Below are positions 42,639 to 52,610 of a DNA stretch of 64,000 bases, in pieces. The stretch is from assembly GCF_023147505.1 (NCBI RefSeq), contig NZ_JAHXPB010000004.1, positions 62,001 through 126,000 of the forward strand, written 5' to 3'. A program made the position numbers and the translations under genes. Each line of letters opens with the position of its first letter. Within the stretch, counting starts at the first letter, position 1. The stretch comes from Brevundimonas sp. EYE_349. Lineage in GTDB: Bacteria > Pseudomonadota > Alphaproteobacteria > Caulobacterales > Caulobacteraceae. The notes beneath the pieces are model-generated. The model had not been told where the DNA came from and did not search any database. It saw only the letters and a list, made by a program, of their open reading frames with translations.

Positions 42639-44441
42639 CTACATCCGCTCCGGCGTGTCGATGCCCAAGAGATCCAGCGCGATTTCAAGCTGGCGCAGGG
42701 CCGCCGCCGACAGGGCCAGGCGCGACCGTTTCGTGTCCTCGTGCGGCGCGACCAGCACGGGGCAGGCGGCGTAGAATTTCGAGAAGGACTGGGCCACGCG
42801 ATAGGCGTGTTCGGCGACCAGGTGCGGCATCCGCTTGTCGTAGGCGTCGGCTGCGGCGGTCGAGAAGGCGTCCAGCGTTAGGGCCAGGTCGCGTTCGGCG
42901 GGTTCGGCGATGACGATGGGTCCGGCGGACACGCCCTGTTCGGCGGCCTTACGCAACAGGGATTTGATCCGAACCGCCTGATACAGCAGATACGGCCCGG
43001 TCTTGCCCTCGAAGCTCATGAAGCGGTCGAGGTCGAAGACGTAGCTGGTCGTGCGCGCGTTCGACAGGTCGGCGAACTTCAGGGCGGCGATGGCCACCTT
43101 GTGGGCGATAGCCTCGAACGCTTCAGGCGACAGATCGTCGCCCAGCTTGGCCTCATGCAGCCGCTCGCGGGCCTTGTCCGTCGCCTGGTCGATCAGGTCG
43201 CGCAGTTTCAGCACGCCGCCGGCGCGGGTCTTGAACGGCTTGCCGTCCTGACCGTTCATGGTGCCGAAGCCCAGATGCTCCAGCGACTTTTCGGGCGCAT
43301 ATCCGGCCAGATAGGCGGCGCGGAACACCTGTTCGAAATGCTCGGCCTGACGTTCGTCGACGACGTACAGGATCAGGTCAGGGCCGATCGACTTCTTGCG
43401 GTCCAGAATGGTGGCCAGGTCGGTCGTGCCGTACATGGCCGAACCTTCCGAGCTGATGACCAGCAGGGGCGGGGGCGAGGGGGCTTCGATAACCGATCCG
43501 TCGGCCAGCTTCTTCTTGCGCGTCTCTCCGGGCTTGGCGACGTGCACAACCTGGGCGCCGTCGTCCTCGACCAGCAGGCCCGCATCCGTCAGGTGGGCCA
43601 GCATTTCCGGCATCACCGGATCGGCGTCGCTCTCGCCGTTCCACAGGTCGAAATCGACCGACAGATCGCCATATTCGCGTTTCAGCGCCTCGCGGCTGAC
43701 CGCAACGAAGTGGCTCCATAGCGCGCGGTAGCCGGGGCGGCCGTTCTGCAGTTCGGCCGTCGCCTTGCGGGCGCGGTCGCGGAAACCTGCGTCTTCCTTG
43801 GCCTTGCCGGCGGCCAGCGGATAAAGCCGGTCCAGATCGGCCAGGGTCACGGGCGTTTCGGCCGGGAAGGGACCGTCGCCCTCGGCCATGAAGGCGTCGG
43901 CCAGGCCTTCGTCGCCGCAGGCGACGATCAGCAGACCCATCTGGAAACCCCAGTCGCCAAAGTGGGCGTCGCCGGTGACGTCATCGCCGCGGAAACGGAA
44001 CAGCCGTTTCAGGCTCTCGCCGATGATGGCGCTGCGCAGATGGCCGACGTGCATGGGCTTGGCCACGTTCGGGCCGCCGAAGTCGATGACGACCTTGCGC
44101 GGATCGGCGACGACCGCCGCGCCCGCGTGATCGGCGTCCGCCGCCACTTCCTCGGCGCGTTCGGCTAGGGTCGCATCGGCGATCTTCAGGTTGATGAAGC
44201 CGGGACCGGCCACCTCGACCGAGGCGAAACGCGGATCAGCGCTCAGGCGTTCGGCGATCTTGCCCGCCAGTTCGCGCGGGTTGGCCTTCATCGCCTTGGC
44301 GGCGGCCAGGGCGCCGTTGGACTGGAAGTCGGCCAGGTCGGGGCGGTCGGACGGGGTGACGCGCGCCAGGGCCGCCTCCACGCCTTCGGCGGCGAAGGCG
44401 GCGCCGACCGCTTCGCTGAGGACGGTCTTGAGATCAGCCAT
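42639..44441 (-). CDS. argS: Arginyl-tRNA synthetase
   Basis: Class I aminoacyl-tRNA synthetase, 600 residues. N-terminal Arg-tRNA additional domain, HIGH motif as HVGHLRSA in [15 protein letters not shown] context ([19 protein letters not shown]), the catalytic loop FKTRAGG in place of a standard KMSKS, and the DALR anticodon-binding domain ending with [20 protein letters not shown]. Directly follows the secreted-protein gene with no spacer. Confidence 0.96.
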   Translation of the reverse strand: MADLKTVLSEAVGAAFAAEGVEAALARVTPSDRPDLADFQSNGALAAAKAMKANPRELAGKIAERLSADPRFASVEVAGPGFINLKIADATLAERAEEVAADADHAGAAVVADPRKVVIDFGGPNVAKPMHVGHLRSAIIGESLKRLFRFRGDDVTGDAHFGDWGFQMGLLIVACGDEGLADAFMAEGDGPFPAETPVTLADLDRLYPLAAGKAKEDAGFRDRARKATAELQNGRPGYRALWSHFVAVSREALKREYGDLSVDFDLWNGESDADPVMPEMLAHLTDAGLLVEDDGAQVVHVAKPGETRKKKLADGSVIEAPSPPPLLVISSEGSAMYGTTDLATILDRKKSIGPDLILYVVDERQAEHFEQVFRAAYLAGYAPEKSLEHLGFGTMNGQDGKPFKTRAGGVLKLRDLIDQATDKARERLHEAKLGDDLSPEAFEAIAHKVAIAALKFADLSNARTTSYVFDLDRFMSFEGKTGPYLLYQAVRIKSLLRKAAEQGVSAGPIVIAEPAERDLALTLDAFSTAAADAYDKRMPHLVAEHAYRVAQSFSKFYAACPVLVAPHEDTKRSRLALSAAALRQLEIALDLLGIDTPERM

Positions 44442-45128
44442 TTATTCGCTCGTGGGTGCGGCGGCAGCGGGCGCAGGTGCGGGCGTCGTTCCGGCGTTGA
44501 CGCGGAAGCGGCTGCCCGAGCGGTTGAACTCGGCCATTTCCGGCGTCACGTCGAAACCGACCAGGATCTCGAAGTTGCTGCCGCTGGTGGTGGCCTCGGC
44601 GCGCGGGATGACGATGGTGCGCTCTTCGGTCACGGACGCCGTGCGCTGGCCCTGGAAGTTCACCGGAAGGTCGAAATATTCCTTGGACAGAATTGCGGTG
44701 TTCCGCTCGGTCACCGCGATCCAGTAGCGATAGGTGCGCTGGTCGCCGGCGGCCTGAGCGCCGCGGCCCAGGTTGAACAGCACGCTCATGTCCACGCGGA
44801 TCGGATCGCTCTCACGGTATTCACAATCGGACGACACGCCCTCGATCTCGCCGGTATAGCCGACATTGGCCACGGCGGCGCGACCGCCTTCCAGCTCGAC
44901 ATAACGGGCGGCGTCGTACAACACCTTCACATAGGGGCAGGGGCCGGCGTTGACGCGGCGGCGCAAGGGAGCGATTCGCGGCGCGCGGCGCGGAGCGGCG
45001 TCGTCGCCCGACGCCTGCTGCTGTTGGCCCCCGCGTTGGCGTTGACGCTGGGATTGGGCCTCGGCGGCGACCGGCAGGACGGAGGCCGCGATCGAGAAGG
45101 CGGCCAGGGCGGTGAGGACGCGACGCAT
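44442..45128 (-). CDS. Secreted protein of unknown function preceding argS
   Basis: 228 residues. Signal peptide MRRVLTALAAFSIAASVLPVAAEA, then a Gln/Arg-rich low-complexity stretch (QRQRQRGGQQQQ) and a folded part with CPYVKVLYDAARYVELEG, YTGEIEGVSSDCEY and a beta-rich VTERNTAILSKEYFDLPV segment; the tail is Ala/Pro-rich. The two conserved Cys may pair. ATG 45128. Its TAA abuts the argS ATG, so they share a transcript. Confidence 0.82.
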   Translation of the reverse strand: MRRVLTALAAFSIAASVLPVAAEAQSQRQRQRGGQQQQASGDDAAPRRAPRIAPLRRRVNAGPCPYVKVLYDAARYVELEGGRAAVANVGYTGEIEGVSSDCEYRESDPIRVDMSVLFNLGRGAQAAGDQRTYRYWIAVTERNTAILSKEYFDLPVNFQGQRTASVTEERTIVIPRAEATTSGSNFEILVGFDVTPEMAEFNRSGSRFRVNAGTTPAPAPAAAAPTSE

Positions 45129-45239
45129 CAGCTTATATTTCCGACAGCGAAAAGGGGCGCACGACAATCGGCGGCCGATCATTGAACGCTCGCCGCTGAT
45201 AGCGGCTAAAGCGAGGCGCGGCAAACGCTTGCTGGCGGC

Positions 45240-45683
45240 CTATCGCTCCATGACCAGGCAGGTCGAGGTCGCGGTGGCGTAAAGCCGCCCGTCCAGACCG
45301 CGCAGATCGGCCTCGGCGAAGGCGGCGCGGCGGCCGGCCTGGACGATTCGCCCCTCGGCGCGGACCGGCGTGCCGGCGCTCAACGCCTTGTGGAAGACGG
45401 TCTTCAGCTCCAGCGTCGTATAGGTCTGGCCCGGCCGCAGCGTCGAATGCACCACGCAGCCGCAGGCCGAATCGAGCACGGTGGCGATCCAGCCGCCATG
45501 CACAGAACCGAGCGGATTATAGACGGCGGCCGTCGGCACCGCCTCGAACACCACCCGGCCTTCCTCAACTTCGGTCAGCTCGAAACCGACCGTGCGGGCG
45601 ATGGGGGCGACGAAGCCGCCGCTCAGGCCCAGGCGCAGCTGTTCGACCCCGGACAGGGCGGCGATATCGAGAGTTTCGGTCAT
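45240..45683 (-). CDS. PaaI-type hotdog thioesterase
   Basis: 147 residues. The hotdog core shows NPLGSVHGGWIATVLDSACG (with the catalytic Gly/Asp region) and TLELKTVFHKAL, typical of the PaaI/YbgC-like acyl-CoA thioesterases. ATG 45683 preceded by GGAG. Acyl specificity unknown; nothing in the context narrows it. Confidence 0.86.
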   Translation of the reverse strand: MTETLDIAALSGVEQLRLGLSGGFVAPIARTVGFELTEVEEGRVVFEAVPTAAVYNPLGSVHGGWIATVLDSACGCVVHSTLRPGQTYTTLELKTVFHKALSAGTPVRAEGRIVQAGRRAAFAEADLRGLDGRLYATATSTCLVMER

Positions 45684-45757
45684 GGGAACGGCTCCATCAG
45701 GTCCGTTCACAATAAGGACGGACGCCGCGGTGGCAAGCGTCCGATCCGATGCGGGTC

Positions 45758-46324
45758 TTACAGACCCGGCAGCTTGAAGCCGCCGCTGCGGCGCGGCTGG
45801 ATGGTGATGGCCTGACGGCCGCCGGTCAGGGCCTGCAGACGCTCGGCCTCGGTGGCGGCGTCTATGGTCTTCTGGCCCTCGGCGGTCTGGCGAACGGTCG
45901 CCGTCTGGGTCGATGGGTCGTTCTTGCGCCAGAACATCAGGCGATTGGCGAAGCTTTCGTCCTTGTGCGCCAGGTCGCCGAACTCGTCGTCCACGACGTA
46001 GCGGGCCAGGGGATCGGCCTGTTCGCCGCCGGCCTGGGCCACAAGAACCTGCTCGCCCGGCGTGCGGGTGACGGCCTGACGCTGACCCAGCAGGATCTGA
46101 CGGGCGGCGCTTTCGGGGGCCAGTTCCTGCGGGCGCGGCTGGCCGGGCGCGGGCGGACGCAGGCCGTATTCCGGCGGCACGCTGAGCGGGGCGGTCGAGA
46201 CTGTGACGAACTCGTCCGGCACCACCTTGGTCAGACCGATGCCCTGCTTCAGGCTGCCGCAGGCCGAAACGGCGAGCGCGGAGGAGGCGACGAGGGTCAG
46301 GACGGCGACGCTGCGGATACGCAT
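45758..46324 (-). CDS. bamF: DUF3035 lipoprotein, probable BAM subunit BamF
   Basis: 188 residues. Lipoprotein signal ending VSAC (lipobox Cys about 22), then the DUF3035 block DEFVTVSTAPLSVPPEYGLRPP. BamF is an alphaproteobacterial accessory lipoprotein of the beta-barrel assembly machine. Placement just downstream of lspA is the usual context. Confidence 0.83.
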   Translation of the reverse strand: MRIRSVAVLTLVASSALAVSACGSLKQGIGLTKVVPDEFVTVSTAPLSVPPEYGLRPPAPGQPRPQELAPESAARQILLGQRQAVTRTPGEQVLVAQAGGEQADPLARYVVDDEFGDLAHKDESFANRLMFWRKNDPSTQTATVRQTAEGQKTIDAATEAERLQALTGGRQAITIQPRRSGGFKLPGL

Positions 46325-46422
46325 GGTTTCAGGCTCTGATCGGCTTATGCACGAAGCGCCGCGACGGCGCCGTTGGCATAGTGAAGACGGGGTGATTACG
46401 ACTTTTCGGGGGCCGCGCCAAC

Positions 46423-46479
46423 CTAGAGCCTGATCGTTCGAGGCGGGCGATCCCGCCGAGATCGTGAATCAGGGCCTAG
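46423..46479. repeat. Inverted repeat between lspA and bamF
   Basis: CTAGAGCCTGAT (46423-46434) pairs imperfectly with ATCAGGGCCTAG (46468-46479), and inside it GGCGGG pairs with CCCGCC around CGAT. A nested hairpin of about 57 bases just after the lspA stop on the minus strand. Likely a REP-type element or an attenuating hairpin. Confidence 0.55.
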
Positions 46480-46494
46480 AAAATGGAAAGCCGC

Positions 46495-46980
46495 TCAGGC
46501 TTTGGCGGGCTTATCCGACAGCAGGCTGTCGAGAATAAGCAAGACCACGCCGATGGTGATGGCGCTGTCCGCCACGTTGAACACCCAGGGAAAAACGCCC
46601 GTGCCGGAGAAGTCGATGAAGTCGACCACATAGCCGAAGCGGATGCGGTCGATCACATTGCCGAGCGCGCCGCCCATGACGAAGCCGATGGCGGTGATCA
46701 GAAGGCGGCGATCCGACTTTGTCGCCCACCAGCCCAGGCCGGCCGAGACGATGATGGAGAAGATGGCCAGGCCCCAGCGCGCCTCGCCCCCGCCGAACAG
46801 GCCGAAGCTGACGCCGGTGTTCTCCACCCAGCTGAAGTTCAGGATGGGCGGGAGGACGGGAATGCGCCCGACCTCGTGCAGGGTCAGGCCGCTGATGACC
46901 CAGGCCTTGGTCGCCTGGTCCAGCAGGATGATCAGAAGCGCGAAGACATAGGCGGTGACGGCGAGGCGGGTGATCTTCAT
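46495..46980 (-). CDS. lspA: Lipoprotein signal peptidase (signal peptidase II)
   Basis: Inner-membrane aspartyl protease removing lipoprotein signal peptides. 161 residues, four membrane helices; catalytic aspartates in NVIDRIRFGYVVDFID and FNVADSAITIG, and DQATKAWV near the N-terminus. Upstream of the BamF-like lipoprotein, itself a substrate class of LspA. Confidence 0.95.
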   Translation of the reverse strand: MKITRLAVTAYVFALLIILLDQATKAWVISGLTLHEVGRIPVLPPILNFSWVENTGVSFGLFGGGEARWGLAIFSIIVSAGLGWWATKSDRRLLITAIGFVMGGALGNVIDRIRFGYVVDFIDFSGTGVFPWVFNVADSAITIGVVLLILDSLLSDKPAKA

Positions 46981-47031
46981 GCCGGGCCGGTTAGCAGGAA
47001 GCGCCGCCGGGGCGAAGCGGAAAACCGCGCA

Positions 47032-48624
47032 TCAGAACAGGTCGCCCTGACCCGCCACGGGCGGTTTCGGTTTCGCCGGCGGACGCGCAGGCGCCGCCCG
47101 GGCTTCGCCGCCGTCGATCGTGGCGGATTTCGCCCCGTCGCCGAACACCAGCCGAACCGCTTGACCCGCCTCAAGCGCGGCGGCCGAGGTGATCCAGCCG
47201 CCGTCCGTGTCCTCGACCCGGGCGAAGCCGGGCTTGGGTCGGCCGGGGTCCAGCGTGGCCAGCGCTCGCGACAGGGCCGCCAGGCGGTCCTTGTCCCGCT
47301 CCAGCCGGCGCGGCAGCACCGCGTCCAGCCGAGTCGTCGCCGCCAGCAACCGCGCCTCTCGCTGGTCCAGCCGCCGATGCAACGGTGCGGGCGACAGGCG
47401 GGCCGAAACCTGCAGCAAACGCCGCTCACCGCGCGCCACGCCCGCCTGCAGCGCCGAGCCCAGCCGGTCGCCCGCGCCGCGCAGCCGGTCCTGTCCCCGT
47501 TCGATCCGGGTGCGCAGCAAGGCCGGGCTCAGCTTGCCGCCCGTCACGGCCAGATGCCGCTCGTGCAGGGCGATGTTACGTTGAAGGCCAGAGCCGAGAC
47601 GGCTCGACACATGGTCCAGCCGCTGCTGCGCCAGGGCCAGCAGATCCTCCGGCCGCGCCGGCAGGCCGCGCGTCACGGCCCGGAGCCGGGTGCGCCGATC
47701 CTCGATCAGCCGCCCGCCCGCCTGGACCATGCGCCGATCCATGTCGGCCACGGCGTAGCGCAGGTCCGCCAGCACCGGCGTGGCCATTTCGGCTGCGCCC
47801 GTCGGGGTCGGCGCCCGGCGATCCGACACGAAGTCGATCAGGGTTGTATCCGTCTCGTGCCCCACGGCCGAGATGATCGGGATGCGCGCCGCCGCGACCG
47901 TGCGCGCCAGACCTTCGTCGTTGAAGCACCACAGGTCCTCCACCGATCCACCGCCGCGCGCCACGATGAGCATGTCCGGGCGCGGGATCGGCCCGTCCGG
48001 CGTAAGCGCGTCGAAACCGCGAATCGCATTTGATACTTGGCCGCAGGCGGCCTCGCCCTGAACCACCACGGGCCAGACGATCACGCGGCAGGGCCACCGT
48101 TCGGCGATCCGGTGCAGAACGTCGCGGATCACCGCGCCGGTCGGGCTTGTGATCACGCCGATGACGGCCGGGAAGGCGGGCAGGGGCTTCTTGCGGCCCG
48201 GCTCGAACAGACCTTCCTCGCGCAGCCGGACCTTCAGCCGCTCCAACTGGGCCAGAAGCGCGCCGGCGCCCGCCGCCTCCATGCTCTCGATCACGATCTG
48301 GTAGGACGAGCGCGCGGGATAGGAGGTGATCTTGCCGGTGACGATGACTTCCAGCCCCGCCTCGGGCTGCACCCCCAGGCCACGCGTCGAGCCTTTCCAA
48401 ACCACCCCGTCGATGGCCGACTTGTCGTCCTTCAGTGTCAGATAGATGTGGCCCGAGGCGTGGCGGTTGACCTTGGAGATCTCGCCCCTCAGCCGAACAT
48501 GGCCGAACCGATCCTCCAGCGTCCGCTTCAGCGCGAACGACAGTTCCGAGATCGACAGCGGCGGATTGTTGTCGCGCGGGGCAGGGGCCTCGGCCGGGCC
48601 TTCGAACACATAGTCGTCGCTCAT
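47032..48624 (-). CDS. xseA: Exodeoxyribonuclease VII large subunit
   Basis: Single-strand exonuclease subunit used in mismatch and recombination repair. 530 residues: N-terminal OB fold ([24 protein letters not shown]), catalytic core with [17 protein letters not shown] and [16 protein letters not shown] and [20 protein letters not shown], then a long coiled coil with Arg-rich heptads. ATG 48624 rather than 48633 by family start. Confidence 0.95.
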   Translation of the reverse strand: MSDDYVFEGPAEAPAPRDNNPPLSISELSFALKRTLEDRFGHVRLRGEISKVNRHASGHIYLTLKDDKSAIDGVVWKGSTRGLGVQPEAGLEVIVTGKITSYPARSSYQIVIESMEAAGAGALLAQLERLKVRLREEGLFEPGRKKPLPAFPAVIGVITSPTGAVIRDVLHRIAERWPCRVIVWPVVVQGEAACGQVSNAIRGFDALTPDGPIPRPDMLIVARGGGSVEDLWCFNDEGLARTVAAARIPIISAVGHETDTTLIDFVSDRRAPTPTGAAEMATPVLADLRYAVADMDRRMVQAGGRLIEDRRTRLRAVTRGLPARPEDLLALAQQRLDHVSSRLGSGLQRNIALHERHLAVTGGKLSPALLRTRIERGQDRLRGAGDRLGSALQAGVARGERRLLQVSARLSPAPLHRRLDQREARLLAATTRLDAVLPRRLERDKDRLAALSRALATLDPGRPKPGFARVEDTDGGWITSAAALEAGQAVRLVFGDGAKSATIDGGEARAAPARPPAKPKPPVAGQGDLF

Positions 48625-48689
48625 GCGCGGCACTCTAGCCTGCGTCGATGCGTCCGGGAACGGGGGCTTCGTTGTCTCGTTGAACCACC

Positions 48690-48851
48690 ATGGCTGCTGA
48701 TCCCCCGAACACAGACCCTGCCGACCGGGATCCGCACGAGCGCGATCTGATGCGCCGCTCGGGCGCGGGCGGCGCCATGAGCCCGTGGCTGATCATTGGC
48801 GGCATCGCCCTGCTGGGCGTGGGCGCCTATGTCGTTTTCGCCCTGCTTTGA
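48690..48851 (+). CDS. 53-residue tail-anchored membrane protein
   Basis: ATG 48690 to TGA 48849-48851. Polar N-terminus ([20 protein letters not shown]) and one C-terminal helix ([21 protein letters not shown]) running to the stop. No recognised family. Coding is supported by the coherent helix and the 17-base gap to the next co-directional gene. Confidence 0.6.
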   Translation: MAADPPNTDPADRDPHERDLMRRSGAGGAMSPWLIIGGIALLGVGAYVVFALL

Positions 48852-48868
48852 CGCCGTCAGGACACCCC

Positions 48869-49300
48869 ATGACCCGTATTCTTCCGTTCGCCGCCGCCCT
48901 GTTGATGACTGCGTCCGTCGGGGCCTGTTCTGACCGTGACGACGACATAGTGCAGGCGCCCGCGCCGGGCGCGACGCCCTCAAGCCTGCCGGCCAGACAG
49001 GCGGATGTCGCCGCCACCAACGCCGCCCTGGCCTTCGGCATGACCCGCGACCAGCTGGAGGACGCCGACATTGTATCGCGCGCCGGGGCGGATCTGGGCG
49101 ACATCGAAACCCTGGTGTTGGACGCCTCGGGCGCCCTGACCCATCTGGTGGTCGAACTGAACGGGCCGGGCGACATGAAGGTGCTTGTGCCCGTCGCCGA
49201 CGTGGCCCCTATCGACCGCAACGGCGGCAAGGATCTGGTCACCGATCTGACGCCAGGTCAGCTGCAGGCTCTGCCGGCCTGGACGCCGCCCGCGCGCTGA
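48869..49300 (+). CDS. Lipoprotein with PRC-barrel-like domain
   Basis: 143 residues. Signal ending SVGAC (lipobox, Cys about 20) places it in the envelope; residues about 60-130 (ADIVSRAGADLGDIETLVLD, then LTHLVVELNGPGDMKVLVPV) resemble a PRC-barrel. ATG 48869 preceded by AGGA. Follows the small membrane protein. Confidence 0.78.
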   Translation: MTRILPFAAALLMTASVGACSDRDDDIVQAPAPGATPSSLPARQADVAATNAALAFGMTRDQLEDADIVSRAGADLGDIETLVLDASGALTHLVVELNGPGDMKVLVPVADVAPIDRNGGKDLVTDLTPGQLQALPAWTPPAR

Positions 49301-49362
49301 ATTCCGTGTTAAGCCTGCCGGGCGCTTGACCGGCCCGCGCCAGCCGGTCATTGCCCGGTCTC

Positions 49363-50637
49363 ATGAACATTCTTCTCGTCGGATCGGGCGGCCGCGAACA
49401 CGCCCTGGCCTGGAAGATCGCCCAGTCGCCTCTGGTCAAACGCCTGGTCGCCGCACCGGGCAATCCGGGCATCGAGAAGCTGTGCGAGCTTCGCGCCGTC
49501 AAGGTCGACGACGCCGAGGGGTTGGCGGCCCTGGCGCGCGAAATCCGCGCCGATCTGGTGGTGGTGGGGCCCGAGGTGGCGCTGGCCGCCGGTCTGGCCG
49601 ACCGACTGGCCGCAGCGGGCATTCCCTGTTTCGGCCCCACGGCCAAGGCCGCGCAGCTGGAGACATCCAAGGCCTTCTCCAAGGCGTTCCTGGCGCGGCA
49701 CGGCATCCCCACGGCGGGCTACGGCGTCCATGAGACGGTCGCGGACGCCAAGGCGGCGCTGAACGCCTTCCGTCCCCCTTTTGTCATCAAGGCCGACGGC
49801 CTGGCCGCCGGAAAGGGGGTGGCGATCAGCCCCGACCGCCCTGACGCCGAGGCCGAGATCGAACGGATGCTGGGCGGCCGGTTCGGCGCGGCCGGCGCCC
49901 GTGTCGTGATCGAAGAGTTCATGGACGGCGAGGAAGGCTCGCTGTTCGCCCTGTGCGACGGGAAACAGGCCCTGCTGTTCGGCGGCGCTCAGGACCACAA
50001 ACGCGCCTTCGACGGCGACCTGGGGCCGAATACCGGCGGCATGGGCGCCTATTCGCCGGCGCCTGTCTTCACCCCCGACCTTGTGCATCAGGCCGACAAA
50101 CTGATCGTCCAGCCGACCATCCGCCACATGGCCGAGGAGGGCGCTCCCTATCGCGGCGTGCTCTACGCCGGACTGATGGCGACCGAGGACGGTCCCAAGG
50201 TGGTTGAGTTCAACGCTCGCTTCGGCGACCCGGAATGCCAGGTGCTGATGATGCGGATGGCCGGCGACATCGTGCCCTATCTGCTGGGATGCGCGCGCGG
50301 CGACGTGTCGGGCCTGTCGGCGCCGGCTTTCAAGCCCCAGACGGTGATCTGCGTAGTCATGGCGGCCAAGGGCTATCCCGACAGCCCGCTGGAAGGCTCG
50401 ATCATTCGCGGCGCCGACCAGGATTTCGGTCCTCACGTCCAGGTCTTCCACGCCGGCACCAAACGCCGCGGCGACGGCCAGCTGTGCGCCTCCGGCGGGC
50501 GGGTGCTGAACGTCTGCGCCGAGGGCGACGACATCGCCCAGGCCCGCGAACGCGCCTATGCCGCCATCAAGCAGATCGACTGGCCCGGCGGCTTCAACCG
50601 CTCCGACATCGGCTGGCGCGCGCTGGAGCGGGGCTAG
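49363..50637 (+). CDS. purD: Phosphoribosylamine-glycine ligase
   Basis: ATP-grasp enzyme joining phosphoribosylamine and glycine in purine synthesis. 424 residues. MNILLVGSGGREHALAWK, GPEVALAAGLADRL, PPFVIKADGLAAGKGVAI, DHKRAFDGDLGPNTGGMGAYSP and EFNARFGDPECQ are the family blocks. ATG 49363. Confidence 0.96.
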   Translation: MNILLVGSGGREHALAWKIAQSPLVKRLVAAPGNPGIEKLCELRAVKVDDAEGLAALAREIRADLVVVGPEVALAAGLADRLAAAGIPCFGPTAKAAQLETSKAFSKAFLARHGIPTAGYGVHETVADAKAALNAFRPPFVIKADGLAAGKGVAISPDRPDAEAEIERMLGGRFGAAGARVVIEEFMDGEEGSLFALCDGKQALLFGGAQDHKRAFDGDLGPNTGGMGAYSPAPVFTPDLVHQADKLIVQPTIRHMAEEGAPYRGVLYAGLMATEDGPKVVEFNARFGDPECQVLMMRMAGDIVPYLLGCARGDVSGLSAPAFKPQTVICVVMAAKGYPDSPLEGSIIRGADQDFGPHVQVFHAGTKRRGDGQLCASGGRVLNVCAEGDDIAQARERAYAAIKQIDWPGGFNRSDIGWRALERG

Positions 50638-50748
50638 GTTCAGTCGACATTCAGCCGGTCGAAATCTCAGACGGTCATTCCGGGTTCGTCCTATGGACGC
50701 CTCGAAATGGTGGTTTTGGGTTGGATGTCGATCAGCCTTGGCCTCGAT

Positions 50749-51714
50749 TCACGGTTGCGGTAGCGCCTCGTCGTCAGTCGATGAGCGAAGGTGTTGGCGC
50801 GTTCTTTGGATAGAGGCGATGATTTCGCCGTTCCCGGCCCGCGTATTCTGGCGCGTTCTCTGAGCCTTGTAGAGACCTTTGAGGTAGGCTTGATCCCAGC
50901 TCGACAGTCCCTGTGTCGTTTCGGGAGCATCGAACAGGTTGAGAATCGACGCGTAGGGGCGGGTGTCAGACTGCGGGTCGATTTGAGCAAAAGTGATCAT
51001 GGCGATATAATCGGCTAACTGCTGAGCGGATAAGCCGGACGTCTGTGTCGTGTCGATCAGAACAACTGTTCGAAAGATATTGTCGACGATCTGCGAGGAA
51101 AGTCGCGAGGCGGCGAACACAGGGATGATGGGAGCGTAATCAAAAGCGTCACTGCAGTCGTCGCTGCACTCGCCAGGGATACGATTGGCGCGCTGTCCGT
51201 TGCTGGAGTTGATCGGCATGGCCTGTTGCCACCATCTGACAGGATGTTCTGACGATTGAAACGCCCTGAGAGCCGTCGCGCCGCGATCCATGCCGGATCC
51301 GCCTGTGCGAAACGCGCGCAGACGTGTGCGAACAAGTTCTGTCGCCAGTGCGGAAGGCTGGTTGGTTGCAATGATCAAGACATTCGGGCGGCACCCGGGA
51401 AGTCCAGGAGACAACCCAAGGTCTTCGGCCACCGTCGAAACTCGGTCGACAATGTACTGCGCCGCCTCATGTTGAAGATTGGCCGCGCCGATGCAGACCG
51501 CATTGTCCCAACGCGCTATTCCCCGGCCGGGATTGGGGGCCGCGACTTCATTGACAAAGTCTCGGATCAGTCTGTTGGAACTTTTGCCGACGACATCGAT
51601 ATCTTCTAACCGAACGGGTTCTTGAACTTCACCCCTCGAGATGCGGTCTGAAGAAAACTGTGGTGCGGGGTCTTGGGTGATCGCCAACATCGCAGCAAGA
51701 ATGATCGTCAGCAT
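50749..51714 (-). CDS. Secreted orphan protein, AT-richer than neighbours
   Basis: 321 residues; short signal peptide (MLTIILAAMLAITQ) and no recognised domain. Cysteines fall in pairs (NAVCIGAANLQ, LPGCRPNVLIIATN, GECSDDCSDAF) consistent with disulfides. The N-terminal RLEDIDVVGKSSNRLIRDFV and the ordered alpha/beta character suggest a folded periplasmic protein. Codon use is less GC-biased than its neighbours. ATG 51714. Confidence 0.75.
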   Translation of the reverse strand: MLTIILAAMLAITQDPAPQFSSDRISRGEVQEPVRLEDIDVVGKSSNRLIRDFVNEVAAPNPGRGIARWDNAVCIGAANLQHEAAQYIVDRVSTVAEDLGLSPGLPGCRPNVLIIATNQPSALATELVRTRLRAFRTGGSGMDRGATALRAFQSSEHPVRWWQQAMPINSSNGQRANRIPGECSDDCSDAFDYAPIIPVFAASRLSSQIVDNIFRTVVLIDTTQTSGLSAQQLADYIAMITFAQIDPQSDTRPYASILNLFDAPETTQGLSSWDQAYLKGLYKAQRTRQNTRAGNGEIIASIQRTRQHLRSSTDDEALPQP

Positions 51715-51803
51715 GGCGTCCTCCCATTGAGACTGTGACCGTATTCCCGCTTTGCGGGACAGTCAAACCACCAGGGCGCGATCTGAGATCCTCTTGGAAA
51801 ACC

Positions 51804-52496
51804 CTACGCCGCCGCGAACAGCAGTCGGCCTTCGCCCATTCGCTCGCGCAGGCCTGGGAGGTCGGTGTGGGCGACCGAGAAACAGCCGTAGCTTCGGCCC
51901 AGCTTGCCTTCGCGCGCCAGGAAGTCGGGGTCGGCGTAGTCGGCGCCGTGGATAATGATGGCCCGCTCGCGCGCCTTGTCATTGGTGTATTCCAGCCCAT
52001 CCAGCAGCACGTTCGGCCCCTGCTGCCGACCCCAGTTCGCGCCGGCGGTGGCGTAGGCGCCGACCGAGGACATGTTGGAATCTGGGGTGTTGGAGAACCG
52101 TTGGGCGTAGCCGCTGTGGCTGGGGTCGGAGCCGCGACCGTGGCAGGTGCGCAGAACCTTGACCTCGCCGGCGACCAGATCGACCTCGTACAGGCGTTCT
52201 TCGCCCGAGAACTTCTTGAAATCGACCAGATACATCCGGTCGCGCAGCGGCAGATGGCGGTGATGGGTGTCCAGCGCGGTCATGGCGCGCTCCATCAACT
52301 CCTTGCGGACGTGGCCGCGCGGATCCAGCGGCGGCGGCGTCAGCGAGGCGGTCTGGATCGTCGGCAGACCGGCCTGTGGCGGCGCGACAGGGGACAAGGT
52401 CTGAGCCGTGGTCAGCGGCGCCCTGGCGCTCGCGCTGGCGCATCCCGCCAGCATGGCCGAACCGCCCAGAATCAGCCCTCGTCTCGATAGCCGCAT
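51804..52496 (-). CDS. Murein L,D-transpeptidase catalytic-domain-like protein
   Basis: 230 residues, exported: RRGLILGGSAMLAGCASA is a twin-arginine-like lipoprotein signal. The catalytic region ends in LGRSYGCFSV with the Cys nucleophile and an upstream His in IIIHGADYA, matching the YkuD-like murein L,D-transpeptidase family (PF13645 type). Probably cross-links or modifies peptidoglycan in the periplasm. Confidence 0.85.
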   Translation of the reverse strand: MRLSRRGLILGGSAMLAGCASASARAPLTTAQTLSPVAPPQAGLPTIQTASLTPPPLDPRGHVRKELMERAMTALDTHHRHLPLRDRMYLVDFKKFSGEERLYEVDLVAGEVKVLRTCHGRGSDPSHSGYAQRFSNTPDSNMSSVGAYATAGANWGRQQGPNVLLDGLEYTNDKARERAIIIHGADYADPDFLAREGKLGRSYGCFSVAHTDLPGLRERMGEGRLLFAAA

Positions 52497-52610
52497 GCGA
52501 CGCCCTCGTTGCGGTTGGTCTTGGGCCGTGGTTGTTTCAAAAGGTTACGGGCGAGGCAACCTGAGCCTTGTGGGGCATTTTTGCGGCCGACGGGCCGGGG
52601 GGAGACATCG

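Noticed and set aside
46483..48033. A 516-codon plus-strand frame opposite lspA and xseA
   Set aside because: Antisense shadow rich in Arg/Gln/Asp, spans the lspA-xseA boundary, no domain.
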